From Fen-183 sp036504335 (lineage in GTDB: Bacteria > Acidobacteriota > Thermoanaerobaculia > UBA5066), in assembly GCA_036504335.1 (NCBI GenBank), contig DASXVJ010000029.1, positions 1-64,000 of the forward strand: a DNA stretch of 64,000 nucleotides, given 5' to 3'. A program made the translations under genes and the position numbers. Below are positions 8,232-16,408 of the stretch, piece after piece (positions within the stretch are counted from its first letter, which is position 1; every line of letters starts with the position of its first letter). The notes under the pieces were generated by a model. That model worked only from the letters and a program-made list of their open reading frames with translations. It did not search any database and was not told where the DNA came from.

Positions 8232-9448
8232 TTACGCTTGTCCCAGGGCACCATCGGGTAGAGCGCTTCCTTCTCGGCGACGTTCGCGGGGAACACCGTG
8301 TATTTCTTGCCGTCCGGCTGGAGCTGCTCGATCGCCATCGGCTTGTAGACGTTGATTCCGCGCGAGTCGAACTTGATCTGCCCGTAGAACGTCATGATGT
8401 CGAGCGCCGCGATCGCGTCGCGGACCTTCGTCGGGTCGAGCGAGTTCGCCTTCTCGATGGCGCGCCAGAACGCGATGACGGCGGCCGAGGACTCGGCGAC
8501 CTGGTAGGGAATGACGGAGTACTTGGGATTCTTCGCCCGGAACGCGTCACCGTAGGCCTTCGGCGTCTTCCACGGGTCGTCGCCGTTGTACTTGAGCGCC
8601 TCTGTCCACTGCGTCGCGCCGAAGATGTAATCCGCGTTGCCCTTCAGGTTCTCCCGGAACTCGGGCGAGGACGGCCCGACGGAAAAGCCCATCGCCTTGG
8701 GCGAGACGCCGAGGTCCTTGGCCTGCTTGACGATGAGGAGCGCGTCTTGCAGGTGGCCCGCGCCGAGGACGATGTCGGGGTTCTTCGCCTTGATGTTCGT
8801 GAGAAGCGCGCTCACGTCCTGCGTGCCGGTCGGGTACAGCTCCTGGTAGACGACCGTGAGGCCCCTCTCCTTCGCGTACTCGGCGCCGCCCGCGGCGACT
8901 TCCTTGGAGAACGGCTCGTTCTCGCCGAGGACCGCCACGGTCTTCGCGGTCTTGTCCCGGGCGATGACGAGGTCCACGAGGCCCTTGAGGTAGAGCTTCG
9001 CGGGGGAGAGGACGGCGAACGTGTACTTGTAGCCCTTGTTGAAGATCGACTCCGCCGAGCCGTTCGCCTCGATCATCGGGATCCTGTACTTCTCGCAGAT
9101 CGGGGCGGCCGTGCCCGAGGGGGCCGAGCCGTAGGGGCCGAGGATGAACGTGACCTTGTCCTCGTTGATGAGCTTCTCGATGAGCTGGGCGGTGCGCTCG
9201 GACTTCGACTCGTCGTCGTAGTACTTGACGGAGACCTTGTACTTCTTCCCGCCGACGGTGATCCCGCCCATCTCGTTGATCTTGTCGACGAAGAAGTTGT
9301 AGCCGTCGCGCGTGTATTCGCCTTCCTTGGCCGTCTTGCCGGTGAGCGACACGGCGGCGCCGAAAACGATCGTGTCGGCGGCGGCCGCGGGGAGCGCGCC
9401 GAGCGCCAACGCCAGGACGAGGAGCGAGACCGTCGCGGTACGCTTCAT
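8228..9448 (-). CDS. Periplasmic amino-acid-binding protein of Liv operon 1
   Basis: A 406-residue LivJ/LivK-family binding protein. Residues 1-24 form a signal peptide (MKRTATVSLLVLALALGALPAAAAD). The mature N-terminus TIVFGAAVSLTGKTAKEG matches the first ligand-binding loop of the family, and EANGSAESIFNKGYKYTF matches the hinge region. It delivers ligand to LivHM and is the first gene of the operon. The RBS AGGAGGC lies just upstream of the ATG, and a -10-like TATAGT lies about 40 bases upstream. The specificity could be for branched-chain amino acids, amides or short-chain carboxylates; sequence does not decide. Confidence 0.9.
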   Translation of the reverse strand: MKRTATVSLLVLALALGALPAAAADTIVFGAAVSLTGKTAKEGEYTRDGYNFFVDKINEMGGITVGGKKYKVSVKYYDDESKSERTAQLIEKLINEDKVTFILGPYGSAPSGTAAPICEKYRIPMIEANGSAESIFNKGYKYTFAVLSPAKLYLKGLVDLVIARDKTAKTVAVLGENEPFSKEVAAGGAEYAKERGLTVVYQELYPTGTQDVSALLTNIKAKNPDIVLGAGHLQDALLIVKQAKDLGVSPKAMGFSVGPSSPEFRENLKGNADYIFGATQWTEALKYNGDDPWKTPKAYGDAFRAKNPKYSVIPYQVAESSAAVIAFWRAIEKANSLDPTKVRDAIAALDIMTFYGQIKFDSRGINVYKPMAIEQLQPDGKKYTVFPANVAEKEALYPMVPWDKRK

Positions 9449-9488
9449 CGGATGCCTCCTGAGACTCAGATGCCTTTGTTGTGCGCGA

Positions 9489-9494
9489 ACTATA
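9489..9494 (-). promoter_or_regulatory. -10 element for Liv operon 1
   Basis: TATAGT on the minus strand, about 40 bases before the ATG of the binding-protein gene. No convincing -35 hexamer is seen at the usual distance. It overlaps the leader region of the divergent lipocalin-like gene, so the two genes share a 77-base intergenic region. Confidence 0.38.
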
Positions 9495-9525
9495 CCCGAG
9501 GGGTCTGGGGGCGAGGAAGAAGAGG

Positions 9526-9975
9526 ATGAGCGATTTCGACCGATTCATCGGGGTGTGGGAGTTGGAGGAAATAGAAGATGAAGATTTCTCAGAAGGTAAG
9601 AGGGGAGGGAGACCGGCCGTCGGCTTCGAGAATCCCGTGGGGCTGCTCATTTATCTCGCCTCGGGCGAGATGTCGGTGAATTTCGCCGGATCCTCCCGCA
9701 TTCCCTTTCTAAGAGAATTCTCCCCGTCCCCCTCCGAGCTCTCGGCGGCGGGTGCCGCGTACGGCGGGTATGCGGGGCGGTGGGAGCTGGACGAGCCGCG
9801 CCGCGAGGTCATCCACCTGCCGCAAGTCTCCTTCGTGCCGAACCGCGTGGGCGCGCGCGTCCGCCGCTCTTACTCATTCTCAGAAAATCTTCTTCTTCTC
9901 CGACCCATCGCGATCGCCGCCCACGATGAGGCGCCGAATCGGACCCTGAAATGGCGCAGGCGGGCGACGCCGTAA
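9526..9975 (+). CDS. Lipocalin-like domain protein
   Basis: A 149-residue protein beginning MSDFDRFIGVWELEE, then NPVGLLIYLASGEMSVNF and GRWELDEPRREVIH. This is the pattern of the small bacterial lipocalin-like beta-barrel family (first strand G-W-L, a P-G-L-Y turn and a G-M-S strand). No catalytic residues are evident and the ligand is unknown. It lacks a signal peptide, so it is likely cytosolic. The RBS AAGAGG precedes ATG 9526. Its coding sequence contains one A tract and two B tracts of the dispersed repeat family, which encode DEDFSEGKRG, PFLREFSPS and SFSENLLLLRP. Its end overlaps the region just upstream of proC. Confidence 0.6.
   Translation: MSDFDRFIGVWELEEIEDEDFSEGKRGGRPAVGFENPVGLLIYLASGEMSVNFAGSSRIPFLREFSPSPSELSAAGAAYGGYAGRWELDEPRREVIHLPQVSFVPNRVGARVRRSYSFSENLLLLRPIAIAAHDEAPNRTLKWRRRATP
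9571..9725. repeat. Inverted tract pair 1 (A 9580-9605, B 9703-9725)
   Basis: Copy A contains GAAGATTTCTCAGAAGG and TAAGAGGGG; copy B contains CCCTTTCTAAGAGAATTC. They are inverted relative to each other, about 100 bp apart, inside the lipocalin-like gene, and in frame. The tracts are visibly richer in A and T than the flanking coding sequence. Confidence 0.6.
9869..9901. repeat. Additional B tract in the lipocalin-like gene
   Basis: Contains CTTACTCATTCTCAGAAAA followed by a TCTTCTTCTTCTCC pyrimidine run, in B orientation. This is a third copy in the same short gene, near its 3' end. Confidence 0.55.
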
Positions 9976-9995
9976 ACTGGGAGCAGGAGTTCCAC

Positions 9996-10808
9996 ATGCT
10001 CGCGCAGAAGAAGATCGCCGTCATCGGGTCGGGAACCATGGGCCGGAGCATCGCCTCGGGCCTGCTGCGCTCGGGGAAGGTCAAGGCGCACGCGCTGCGC
10101 GCGACCGCGCGCACGAAGGCCAGCGCGGAGAAGGTCGCGAAGGAGCTGGGCTTCGCGTGCACGACGGAGAACACGAAGGCCGCCGCGGACGCCGACATCG
10201 TCCTCCTGTGCGTGAAGCCGAAGGACGTGGCCAGGGCCGTCGAGTCGATCAAGGGGAGGCGCAAGAAGCCGCCGCTCGTCATCTCGATCGCCGCCGGCAT
10301 CAGCACGGGCTTCATCGAGGGCCATTTCGGCGACGCGACGCCCGTGCTCCGGGCCATGCCGAACACGCCGTGCCTCATCGGGAAGGGCATGACGGTGCTC
10401 TCGAAAGGGAGCCACGCGACCGACGCCGACGTCGCCCTCGCGACGGAGATCTTCGAGCCGCTCGGGAAGGTCCTCGAGCTCGAGGAGAAACACATGGACA
10501 CGGTCACGGGCCTCTCGGCGAGCGGCCCGGCCTTCATCTACATCATCATCGAGGCGCTCGCGGACGGCGGCGTCATGCGCGGGCTGCCGCGCAGCGTGGC
10601 GACGACGCTCGTCGCCCAGATGACGATGGGCGCCGCCGAGATGGTCCTGACGACGGGCCGGCATCCCGCGGCGCTGAAGGACGACGTGACGACGCCGGCG
10701 GGCTGCACGATTGCCGGCATTCTCGCGCTCGAGGACGGGCGCATCCGGTCGGTCCTCGCGCGCGGCGTGGAGACGGCGGCGAAGGTGGCGGGGGAGCTCG
10801 GAAAGTAG
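9996..10808 (+). CDS. proC: Pyrroline-5-carboxylate reductase
   Basis: A 270-residue enzyme catalysing the last step of proline synthesis, the NAD(P)H-dependent reduction of pyrroline-5-carboxylate. The N-terminal Rossmann motif is IAVIGSGTMG (residues 6-15). The family segments MPNTPCLIGKGMTVL and SASGPAFIYIIIEALADGGV (broken here as SASGPAF and EALADGGV) mark the C-terminal dimerisation and active-site domain, and TPAGCTIAGILALEDG is the ProC signature. ATG 9996 has GGAG upstream and gives the usual family length; an in-frame ATG at 9951 would overlap the lipocalin gene and add 15 atypical residues. It is followed convergently by the hydrogenase operon. Confidence 0.95.
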   Translation: MLAQKKIAVIGSGTMGRSIASGLLRSGKVKAHALRATARTKASAEKVAKELGFACTTENTKAAADADIVLLCVKPKDVARAVESIKGRRKKPPLVISIAAGISTGFIEGHFGDATPVLRAMPNTPCLIGKGMTVLSKGSHATDADVALATEIFEPLGKVLELEEKHMDTVTGLSASGPAFIYIIIEALADGGVMRGLPRSVATTLVAQMTMGAAEMVLTTGRHPAALKDDVTTPAGCTIAGILALEDGRIRSVLARGVETAAKVAGELGK

Positions 10809-10816
10809 CGGGGGCG

Positions 10817-11257
10817 TCAGCCAGTCTCGTCGAGGATCGAGAGAACGACCTCGTCGACTGCGGCCGCGACGGCGGCGGTGAGGGCGCGACCCGGGTCGAC
10901 GCGCCCCGCCTCGATTCCATAGACGGTGAGCGAAGCCGGCAGCCGGCCCAGGACGCGCGCCGTCTCGATGCCCTCGGCGACGCCGGGTGAATGCGACGAG
11001 ATCCAGCCGGCGTCGCCGGGGATCGGCCCCTCCGTCGCCTCGAAGCGGAAGACCGTGCCCGGGGCGTGGCCGGACGACAGCGCGTCGACGACGACGACGC
11101 GGTCCGTCGGCCGCCAGTGGTCCATCAGGGAAAGGCCGTCCGTCGTGTGCTCGACCGCACGCACGCCGCGGCAGGCGCGCAGGCGGCGGGCCGCGAGGAG
11201 GCCCGCCGCGTCGTCGCCGCGGAAGTCGTTGCCGACGCCGATCACGAGGAGCGGCAC
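10817..11257 (-). CDS. [NiFe] hydrogenase maturation protease (M52 family)
   Basis: A 146-residue HyaD/HycI/HoxW-type endopeptidase that removes the C-terminal peptide of the hydrogenase large subunit after nickel insertion. The start LLVIGVGNDFRGDDAAG carries the conserved GxGNxxRxDD, with the nickel-sensing Asp, and VVVDALSSG carries the second metal ligand region. It is the last gene of the operon, one base after the large-subunit stop (TGA C GTG). The dedicated protease next to its substrate supports a functional, matured enzyme, although hypA-F are not in the window. Confidence 0.9.
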   Translation of the reverse strand: MPLLVIGVGNDFRGDDAAGLLAARRLRACRGVRAVEHTTDGLSLMDHWRPTDRVVVVDALSSGHAPGTVFRFEATEGPIPGDAGWISSHSPGVAEGIETARVLGRLPASLTVYGIEAGRVDPGRALTAAVAAAVDEVVLSILDETG

Positions 11258-11258
11258 G

Positions 11259-12551
11259 TCAGTCCCGCTCGATCTTCAGCTGCAGGAAGTGCGTCGCGCA
11301 GGAGATGCACGGGTCGTGGTTGCGGACGACCTGCTCGCAGAGGAGCGTCAGCCGTTCCTCCGCGACGTCGAGATGGTTCTGGACGAAGCCGCGCAGGTCG
11401 GCCTCCATCGCACGGAGGTTCTGCGCCGTGGGCGGCACGATGCGCGCCTCCTTGATGAGGCCGTCGCCGCCGATCCGGTAGCGGTGGAAGAGCAGGCCGC
11501 GAGGCGCTTCGGTCGCCGCCGCCCCGACGGCCTCCCGCGGGACGACGTCGACGAACGAGGGCTCCGGCGGCTCGTACGAACGCAGGATCGCGAGCGCCTC
11601 GTCGATCGCCCAGAGCGTCTCGACGCAGCGCACGAGGATGCTCTTGAAGGGGTTCCGGCACTCCTTGCCGAGCCCGGCTTCCTGCGCGGCCGCCTGGATG
11701 GCCGCGGGAAGACGGTCGAAGTTGAGACTGTAGCGGGCGAGCGGCCCGGTCTGGATGATGCCGCCGCCCTTGCGGCGCGCGTGCAGGGCGTTGGACCGCG
11801 GAACGTGTTCCTCCTCGAAGTGCCGCTCCCACTCGGACGCGGCGATGTCGAGGCCCTCGCTCGAGACGATGCGTCCCTCGTTGAGCGGGTACTCGGAGGG
11901 GTGGCGGAGGGAGACGAGCTCGTGGTGGAGGTCGAGGTCGGGAAACGTGAACGTGGAGGCCCACCGCAGCAGCTCGACGGCCTCGCCGCGGGCCGTCTCG
12001 AGTTTCGGGACGAGCGGCGCGAGCTCGGAAGGCGACGGCGCGCGCCAGAAGCCGCCGACGCGCACGTTCACGGGGTGGATCTCGCGCCCGCCCACGGCCG
12101 TGACGATCTCGTTGCCGGCTTTCTTCAGGCGCAGGCTGAGCGTCACCGCGCCCGGATGATCCTTGGCCATGTGGAGTGCGCTCTCGTACCCGAGGAAGTC
12201 CGGGGCGTGGAGCATCGCGGCGTGGAGGACGTGGCTCTCGATCCACTCGCCGCAGTAGAGGAGGCGGCGCAGCGCGCGGACGCGCGGCCCGGGTTCGGCG
12301 CCGCACGCGGCCTCCATCGCGTGGACGGAGCTCATCTGGTATGCCACGGGGCAGATCCCGCAGATGCGCGCCGTGAGGTCCGGCGCCTCGCCGAGCGTGC
12401 GGCCCTTGAGGAACGCCTCGAAGAAGCGCGGCGGCTCGTAGATGTCGAGCCTCACCTCCTGCACCTTCCCCGCGCGGACGCGCACTTTGAGGCCGCCCTC
12501 GCCCTCGACGCGCGCGAGGGCGTTCACCGTGATCGTCCGGACCTTACTCAT
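11259..12551 (-). CDS. hydA: [NiFe] hydrogenase large subunit, group 3-like
   Basis: A 430-residue subunit carrying the NiFe site. The N-terminal L1 motif is RICGICPVAYQ and the C-terminal L2 motif is DPCISCATHF, giving the four Cys ligands. The residues after the final His (FLQLKIERD) are the peptide expected to be removed by the adjacent protease. Length and the companion genes match the cytosolic group 3b NADP-coupled hydrogenases (HydA of the sulfhydrogenase type), which consume or evolve H2. Its start overlaps the small-subunit stop by eight bases. No signal for export is present. Confidence 0.92.
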   Translation of the reverse strand: MSKVRTITVNALARVEGEGGLKVRVRAGKVQEVRLDIYEPPRFFEAFLKGRTLGEAPDLTARICGICPVAYQMSSVHAMEAACGAEPGPRVRALRRLLYCGEWIESHVLHAAMLHAPDFLGYESALHMAKDHPGAVTLSLRLKKAGNEIVTAVGGREIHPVNVRVGGFWRAPSPSELAPLVPKLETARGEAVELLRWASTFTFPDLDLHHELVSLRHPSEYPLNEGRIVSSEGLDIAASEWERHFEEEHVPRSNALHARRKGGGIIQTGPLARYSLNFDRLPAAIQAAAQEAGLGKECRNPFKSILVRCVETLWAIDEALAILRSYEPPEPSFVDVVPREAVGAAATEAPRGLLFHRYRIGGDGLIKEARIVPPTAQNLRAMEADLRGFVQNHLDVAEERLTLLCEQVVRNHDPCISCATHFLQLKIERD

Positions 12552-13317
12552 GGAGCTCGCTCTCCTTGCGGAACGCCTCGGCGCTCGCGTTGAACGAACG
12601 GAACGCGCGCACGAGGCCCGCGGGCGGGACCCCGAGCTCGCCCCAGAGGACGGCGAGCGACGCGGTGTTCGGCGACTCCATCGGCCCGAAGCAGGCGAAG
12701 CAGCCGCGGTGCCGGGAGGGGCAGAGGGCGTCGCAGCCCGCCTGCGTGACGGGCCCGAGGCACGGCGTCCCGTGGGCGACCATGACGCACGGCGTGCCGC
12801 GCCGCTTGCACTCGAGGCAGACGCTGGAAGCCGGCGTCACGGGCTTGCGGCCCGCGAGGAAGGCGCTCACGACCTCGAGAAGCTGGACCTTGCTGATCGG
12901 GCAGCCGCGGAGCTCGAAGTCGACGAAGACGTGGTCGCGGATCGGCGTCGACTTGCCGAGGACCTCGAGGAACTGGGGCGAGGCGTAGACGGCCTTCGCA
13001 TAGTCCGCGACGTCCGTGAAGTTGCGGAGAGCCTGGATCCCGCCCGCGGTCGCGCAGGCTCCGATCGTCACGAGGAACTTCGCCTGGCGGCGGATCCTGT
13101 GGATGCGCTCGGCGTCGTGCGGGGTCGTGATGGAGCCCTCGACGAGGACGAGGTCCCACGGCCCCTTGCCGACGGCGCGCGAAGCCTCGAGGAAGTTGTC
13201 GATCGAGACGGCGCCCGCGACGGCGAGGAGCTCGTCCTCGCAGTCGAGGAGCGAGAGCTGGCAGCCGTCGCACGACGCGAACTTGAAGACGGCGAGCGTG
13301 GGCTTCGCGTTCACCAT
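12544..13317 (-). CDS. hydD: [NiFe] hydrogenase small subunit, group 3-like
   Basis: A 257-residue FeS-cluster subunit that passes electrons between the NiFe site and the diaphorase-type subunits. Cluster ligands are visible in FASCDGCQLS near residue 13, in TIGACATAGG, in ELRGCPISK, and in the Cys-rich C-terminal half (CLECKRRGTPC, CLGP, CDALCPSRHRGCFACFGP). There is no Tat signal, consistent with a cytosolic enzyme. Its ATG abuts the stop of the flavoprotein gene. In group 3b enzymes this subunit is HydD. Confidence 0.9.
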   Translation of the reverse strand: MVNAKPTLAVFKFASCDGCQLSLLDCEDELLAVAGAVSIDNFLEASRAVGKGPWDLVLVEGSITTPHDAERIHRIRRQAKFLVTIGACATAGGIQALRNFTDVADYAKAVYASPQFLEVLGKSTPIRDHVFVDFELRGCPISKVQLLEVVSAFLAGRKPVTPASSVCLECKRRGTPCVMVAHGTPCLGPVTQAGCDALCPSRHRGCFACFGPMESPNTASLAVLWGELGVPPAGLVRAFRSFNASAEAFRKESELHE

Positions 13318-14193
13318 TCAGAGCTCCCGCCGGGACATGAGGTCCCAGACGTCGACGCAGGGGAAGACCGGGCCGTCCTTGCAGATGAACTTCGGCCCGC
13401 ACTGGCAGTGGCCGCAGAGCCCGACGCCGCACTTCATGTTCCGCTCGAGCGAGAGCCACATCTTCGCGGCCGGGACGCCGCGGCGCTCGAGCTCGAGGAC
13501 GGTGAACCGCATCATCGTCTCGGGGCCGCAGACCATCGCGACGGTGTGGTACGGGTCGAACGGGACGCGGGGGATGAGCGTCGTGACGACGCCGACGTTC
13601 CCGCGCCACGCGCTCGTCGCCCGGTCCACCGTCACGTGGACGTCGAGGTCGAAATCCCCGCGCCAGTCGTGAAGCTGCTTGCGGTACAGGATGTCGTCCG
13701 GCGTGCGGGCGCCGTAGAGGAGGACGACGCGTCCGTACCGCTCGCGGTGGGCGAGGATCTCGTAGAGGGCCGGACGGAGCGGGGCGAGGCCGATGCCGCC
13801 CGCCACGACGACGACGTCGCAGCCCTCCGCCTCCTCGACCGGCCAGCCCGTGCCGAACGGGCCCCGGACGCCGAGCGCGTCGCCGCGCTTCAGGGCGCCC
13901 ATTCCCTTCGTGACGGCGCCGACGACGCGCGTCGTGTGGACGAGCCGCTGCGGAAAGGCCGGATCGCCGCTGATCGAGATCGGCACCTCGCCGATCCCGA
14001 AGACGTAGAGCATGTTGAACTGGCCGGGATCGAACGGAAACCTGCCGCCGGCCTGCGGGAGGAGCTCGAGGGTGAACGTGTCGGCCGTCTCGCGCTGCGT
14101 GCGCTCGACGATGAACGGGACGGGCTGCATCGGGTCCGTCGCGTGCATCGAAGCCTCGTCCACGGGCCGAGGCGCCTCGAGGACCACGCTCAC
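13318..14193 (-). CDS. hydG: Hydrogenase FAD/NAD(P)-binding subunit (HydG type)
   Basis: A 291-residue ferredoxin-NADP reductase-like subunit. The FAD region includes FDPGQFNMLYVFGIGEVPISIS (seen as PGQFNML and PISISGD), the NAD(P) Rossmann motif is VVVAGGIGLAPLRP, and the C-terminus has CGVGLCGHCQCGPKFICKDGPVF (four Cys in a CxxxxCxxC pattern binding a 2Fe-2S cluster). It exchanges electrons with NAD(P)H. The GTG start at 14193 overlaps the stop of the cyclic-nucleotide-binding gene (GTGA); an internal ATG 21 codons later is possible. It is typical of group 3b complexes and related to sulfite reductase subunit B. Confidence 0.9.
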   Translation of the reverse strand: MSVVLEAPRPVDEASMHATDPMQPVPFIVERTQRETADTFTLELLPQAGGRFPFDPGQFNMLYVFGIGEVPISISGDPAFPQRLVHTTRVVGAVTKGMGALKRGDALGVRGPFGTGWPVEEAEGCDVVVVAGGIGLAPLRPALYEILAHRERYGRVVLLYGARTPDDILYRKQLHDWRGDFDLDVHVTVDRATSAWRGNVGVVTTLIPRVPFDPYHTVAMVCGPETMMRFTVLELERRGVPAAKMWLSLERNMKCGVGLCGHCQCGPKFICKDGPVFPCVDVWDLMSRREL

Positions 14194-14666
14194 GTGTGTC
14201 TCCCGGCCGGCTCGGCGGTATAGACGTCGAGGAGCTGGAGGCGCGTCGCGTCGAGGCGCTGTCCGACGATGTCGGCGAAGCTCTTGAGGAGCTCGTAGCC
14301 GAGGTCGTGGTCCTCCTCGCACTTCTGCCTCAGGCACCGGCCGTCGAGCGCGATCGTGCGCGTGAGCTCCTTGGCCTGCGCGCTGAAACGCCAGCGGTAC
14401 GGGGGCACGAGCCAGGACCAGCCGAGGATGTCGCCCTCGCCGACCGTCTGGATCGTCACGGTGCCGCGCGGCGGCGCCCCGACCTCCACGGCGACCTTGC
14501 CGTGACGGACGATGAAGAACTGGTGCGCCTCCTCGCCCTCGCGAAACAGGAACTGGCCGGCCTCGAAGCGCTCGTTGCGCGCGCAGCCCGCGACGGTCCG
14601 GATGTGAGCGGGCGTGAGGCCCTTGAGGAAGGGGTGCTCGGCGAGCAGGGGGTCGAGAGCTTCCAT
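14190..14666 (-). CDS. Cyclic-nucleotide-binding-domain protein in the hydrogenase operon
   Basis: A 158-residue stand-alone cNMP-binding (CRP-type) beta-roll domain: FLFREGEEAHQFFIVRHGKVAVEV with the GEGDILGWSWLVPP segment and a C-terminal helix. No DNA-binding helix-turn-helix follows, so it is not an ordinary Crp/Fnr regulator. Located between the two electron-transfer subunits, with a good RBS (ACGGAGGAATCG) and stop-start overlap downstream, it is probably made at the same level as the enzyme. It might sense a nucleotide or redox state and regulate or anchor the complex; that is inferred. Similar proteins occur beside other group 3b hydrogenases as far as I recall. Confidence 0.85.
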   Translation of the reverse strand: MEALDPLLAEHPFLKGLTPAHIRTVAGCARNERFEAGQFLFREGEEAHQFFIVRHGKVAVEVGAPPRGTVTIQTVGEGDILGWSWLVPPYRWRFSAQAKELTRTIALDGRCLRQKCEEDHDLGYELLKSFADIVGQRLDATRLQLLDVYTAEPAGRHT

Positions 14667-14677
14667 CGATTCCTCCG

Positions 14678-15826
14678 TCAGGCGGCAGGCGCGGGCCGGG
14701 CCTCCTGGAGAACGCGGGCCTCTTCCGTGAGGTCGATCCCCACGGGGCACCACGTGATGCAGCGGCCGCAGCCGACGCAGCCGGTCTCGCCGAACTGGTC
14801 GACCCACGTCGCGAGCTTGTGCGTCATCCACTGGCGGTAGCGGGCCGACGGGCTGCGCCGGATGCTGCCGCCGTGGATGTAGGAAAAGTCGAGCGTGTGG
14901 CAGGAGTCCCATCGGCGCCAGCGCTCGGCCGAGGCGCCCGTCAGGTCCGAGGCGTCCTCGACGGTCGCGCAGAAGCACGTGGGGCAGACCATCGTGCAGT
15001 TCGCGCAGGACAGGCACCGCTCCGCGATCTGCTCCCACCGGGGACTGTCGTTGCTGGCGGTCAGGAGGTCCTTGAGGCCCGCCGTGTCGAGCGCACGGCC
15101 CATCCCGGCCTCGGCGCGGCGGGTCGCCGCGCGCGCCGCCTCGAGGTCGTCCGGCCTCGCGGGGCGCGAGTCGACCTGCTCGAGGAGGCGTGCGCCGCGG
15201 TCGGTGCCGACCTCGACGACGAACTCGTGTCGCCCGTCTCCCACGATCTCCGTGAGGGCCAGGTCGAATCCGGCCGCGGCGCGCGGGCCGGTCCCGAGCG
15301 AGGAGCAGAAGCACGTCCCCTCGGCCTCGCCGCACTGCACGGCGACGACCAGCGCCTTCTCGCGCCGGGCCCGGTACGCGGGATCGACGTACGGCCCCCC
15401 GAGGAAGACGCGATCCTGGCGGGCGATTGCGGCGACGTCGCACGGCCTCACGCCGAGGAAGGCGTCGGGCCGGGCGTCGGCCGCGCCGCTCTCGACATGC
15501 AGCGTCTTTCCGGCGCGGGTCACGCCGAAGAGGCGAAGGGAGGCGGGGAAGAGAAACTTCTTCCACGCGTGCGGCCCGACGGTGTAGCCGAAGAGCGCAC
15601 CGTCGCTCCGCTTGCGGAGGCGGTAGCGGCCGTTCGTCTGTTCCTGTCCGACCCCGGCTGGCAGCCGGGCCGCGGAGGCGATCTCGTCGTAGACGATCGC
15701 TCCGCCCTTGACGGTCGGCCCGAGGACCCTGTAACCCGATTCGAGGATGACGTCGAGAAGCGCGGAAATCTCGTGCGCCTCGACCACGCGGGACGAGGCG
15801 CCGGGCGCCTCCGCGGAGGCATTCAT
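14678..15826 (-). CDS. hydB: Hydrogenase ferredoxin-like subunit with two 4Fe-4S motifs (HydB type)
   Basis: A 382-residue electron-transfer subunit, first gene of the operon. Two 4Fe-4S ligand sets lie in the C-terminal third: CLSCANCTMVCPTCFC and CVGCGRCITWCPVGID. The N-terminal two-thirds resembles the anaerobic sulfite reductase subunit A / HydB family (GVRPCDVAAIARQDR is a family hallmark). With HydG it forms the NAD(P)H-linked module. The ATG has GGAGG upstream. A -35-like TTGACA sits on the minus strand at 15867-15872, without a clear -10. Confidence 0.88.
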   Translation of the reverse strand: MNASAEAPGASSRVVEAHEISALLDVILESGYRVLGPTVKGGAIVYDEIASAARLPAGVGQEQTNGRYRLRKRSDGALFGYTVGPHAWKKFLFPASLRLFGVTRAGKTLHVESGAADARPDAFLGVRPCDVAAIARQDRVFLGGPYVDPAYRARREKALVVAVQCGEAEGTCFCSSLGTGPRAAAGFDLALTEIVGDGRHEFVVEVGTDRGARLLEQVDSRPARPDDLEAARAATRRAEAGMGRALDTAGLKDLLTASNDSPRWEQIAERCLSCANCTMVCPTCFCATVEDASDLTGASAERWRRWDSCHTLDFSYIHGGSIRRSPSARYRQWMTHKLATWVDQFGETGCVGCGRCITWCPVGIDLTEEARVLQEARPAPAA

Positions 15827-15866
15827 TCAGACCCTCCTCCCTAGAGATGGGGCGGCCCGGAATGGG

Positions 15867-15912
15867 TGTCAAGGGAGCGAGGTGCTTCGGAGCACCCCCC
15901 GGGTTCTATGAT
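15867..15912. promoter_or_regulatory. Divergent promoter region: hydrogenase operon / molybdenum hydroxylase
   Basis: The 111 bases between the divergent operons contain a minus-strand TTGACA (15867-15872) for the hydrogenase genes, a small hairpin GGTGCT-TCGG-AGCACC (15881-15896), and a plus-strand -10 TATGAT (15907-15912) for the hydroxylase genes. The hairpin sits at the -35 distance of the plus promoter, so as DNA it might be a regulator site. The TATGAT is the most convincing part. Confidence 0.4.
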
Positions 15913-15937
15913 CGATGCGGGCTTCGGGAGGTCTTGA

Positions 15938-16408
15938 ATGAAAGACTCCGTCTCGTTCCGCCTCAACGGGAGACCCGTCCAGCTCGACGTCGATCCCGAG
16001 CGCTCGCTGCTCTGGGTCCTGCGCACCGACCTCGGCCTCACGGGGACGAAGTTCGGCTGCGGCGAGAGCCTCTGCGGCGCCTGCACGGTCGTGATCGGCA
16101 GGGAGGCCGTCCGATCCTGCCTCCTGCCCGTCAAGGCGGTGCGCGGCAAGGACGTCACCACGATCGAGGGCCTCGAGAAGAACGGAAAGCTCCACCCGCT
16201 CCAGGAGGCGTTCGCCGAAACGGGCGGCCTTCAGTGCGGCTTCTGCACGCCCGGGATGATCATGAACGCCTACGCGCTCCTCCTGAAGAACCCGAAGCCC
16301 TCGCGGCCCCAGATCGTCGCGGGGATGGAGGACAACCTCTGCCGCTGCGCGGCCCACCACCGGATCGTGCAGGCCATCGAGAAGGCGGCCGCGGGAGGCG
16401 CGTCGTGA
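15938..16408 (+). CDS. 2Fe-2S subunit of a molybdenum hydroxylase
   Basis: A 156-residue small subunit of the xanthine oxidase/isoquinoline 1-oxidoreductase class. The plant-type 2Fe-2S motif is GCGESLCGACTV (residues about 44-55) and the second, helical 2Fe-2S domain has QCGFCTPG and NLCRCAAH. It relays electrons from the molybdopterin subunit. The RBS GGGAGG lies before the ATG, and its stop overlaps the next gene's start (GTGA). One unusual point is NLCRCAAHHRI where the family usually has LCRCGTYxRI. Confidence 0.93.
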   Translation: MKDSVSFRLNGRPVQLDVDPERSLLWVLRTDLGLTGTKFGCGESLCGACTVVIGREAVRSCLLPVKAVRGKDVTTIEGLEKNGKLHPLQEAFAETGGLQCGFCTPGMIMNAYALLLKNPKPSRPQIVAGMEDNLCRCAAHHRIVQAIEKAAAGGAS

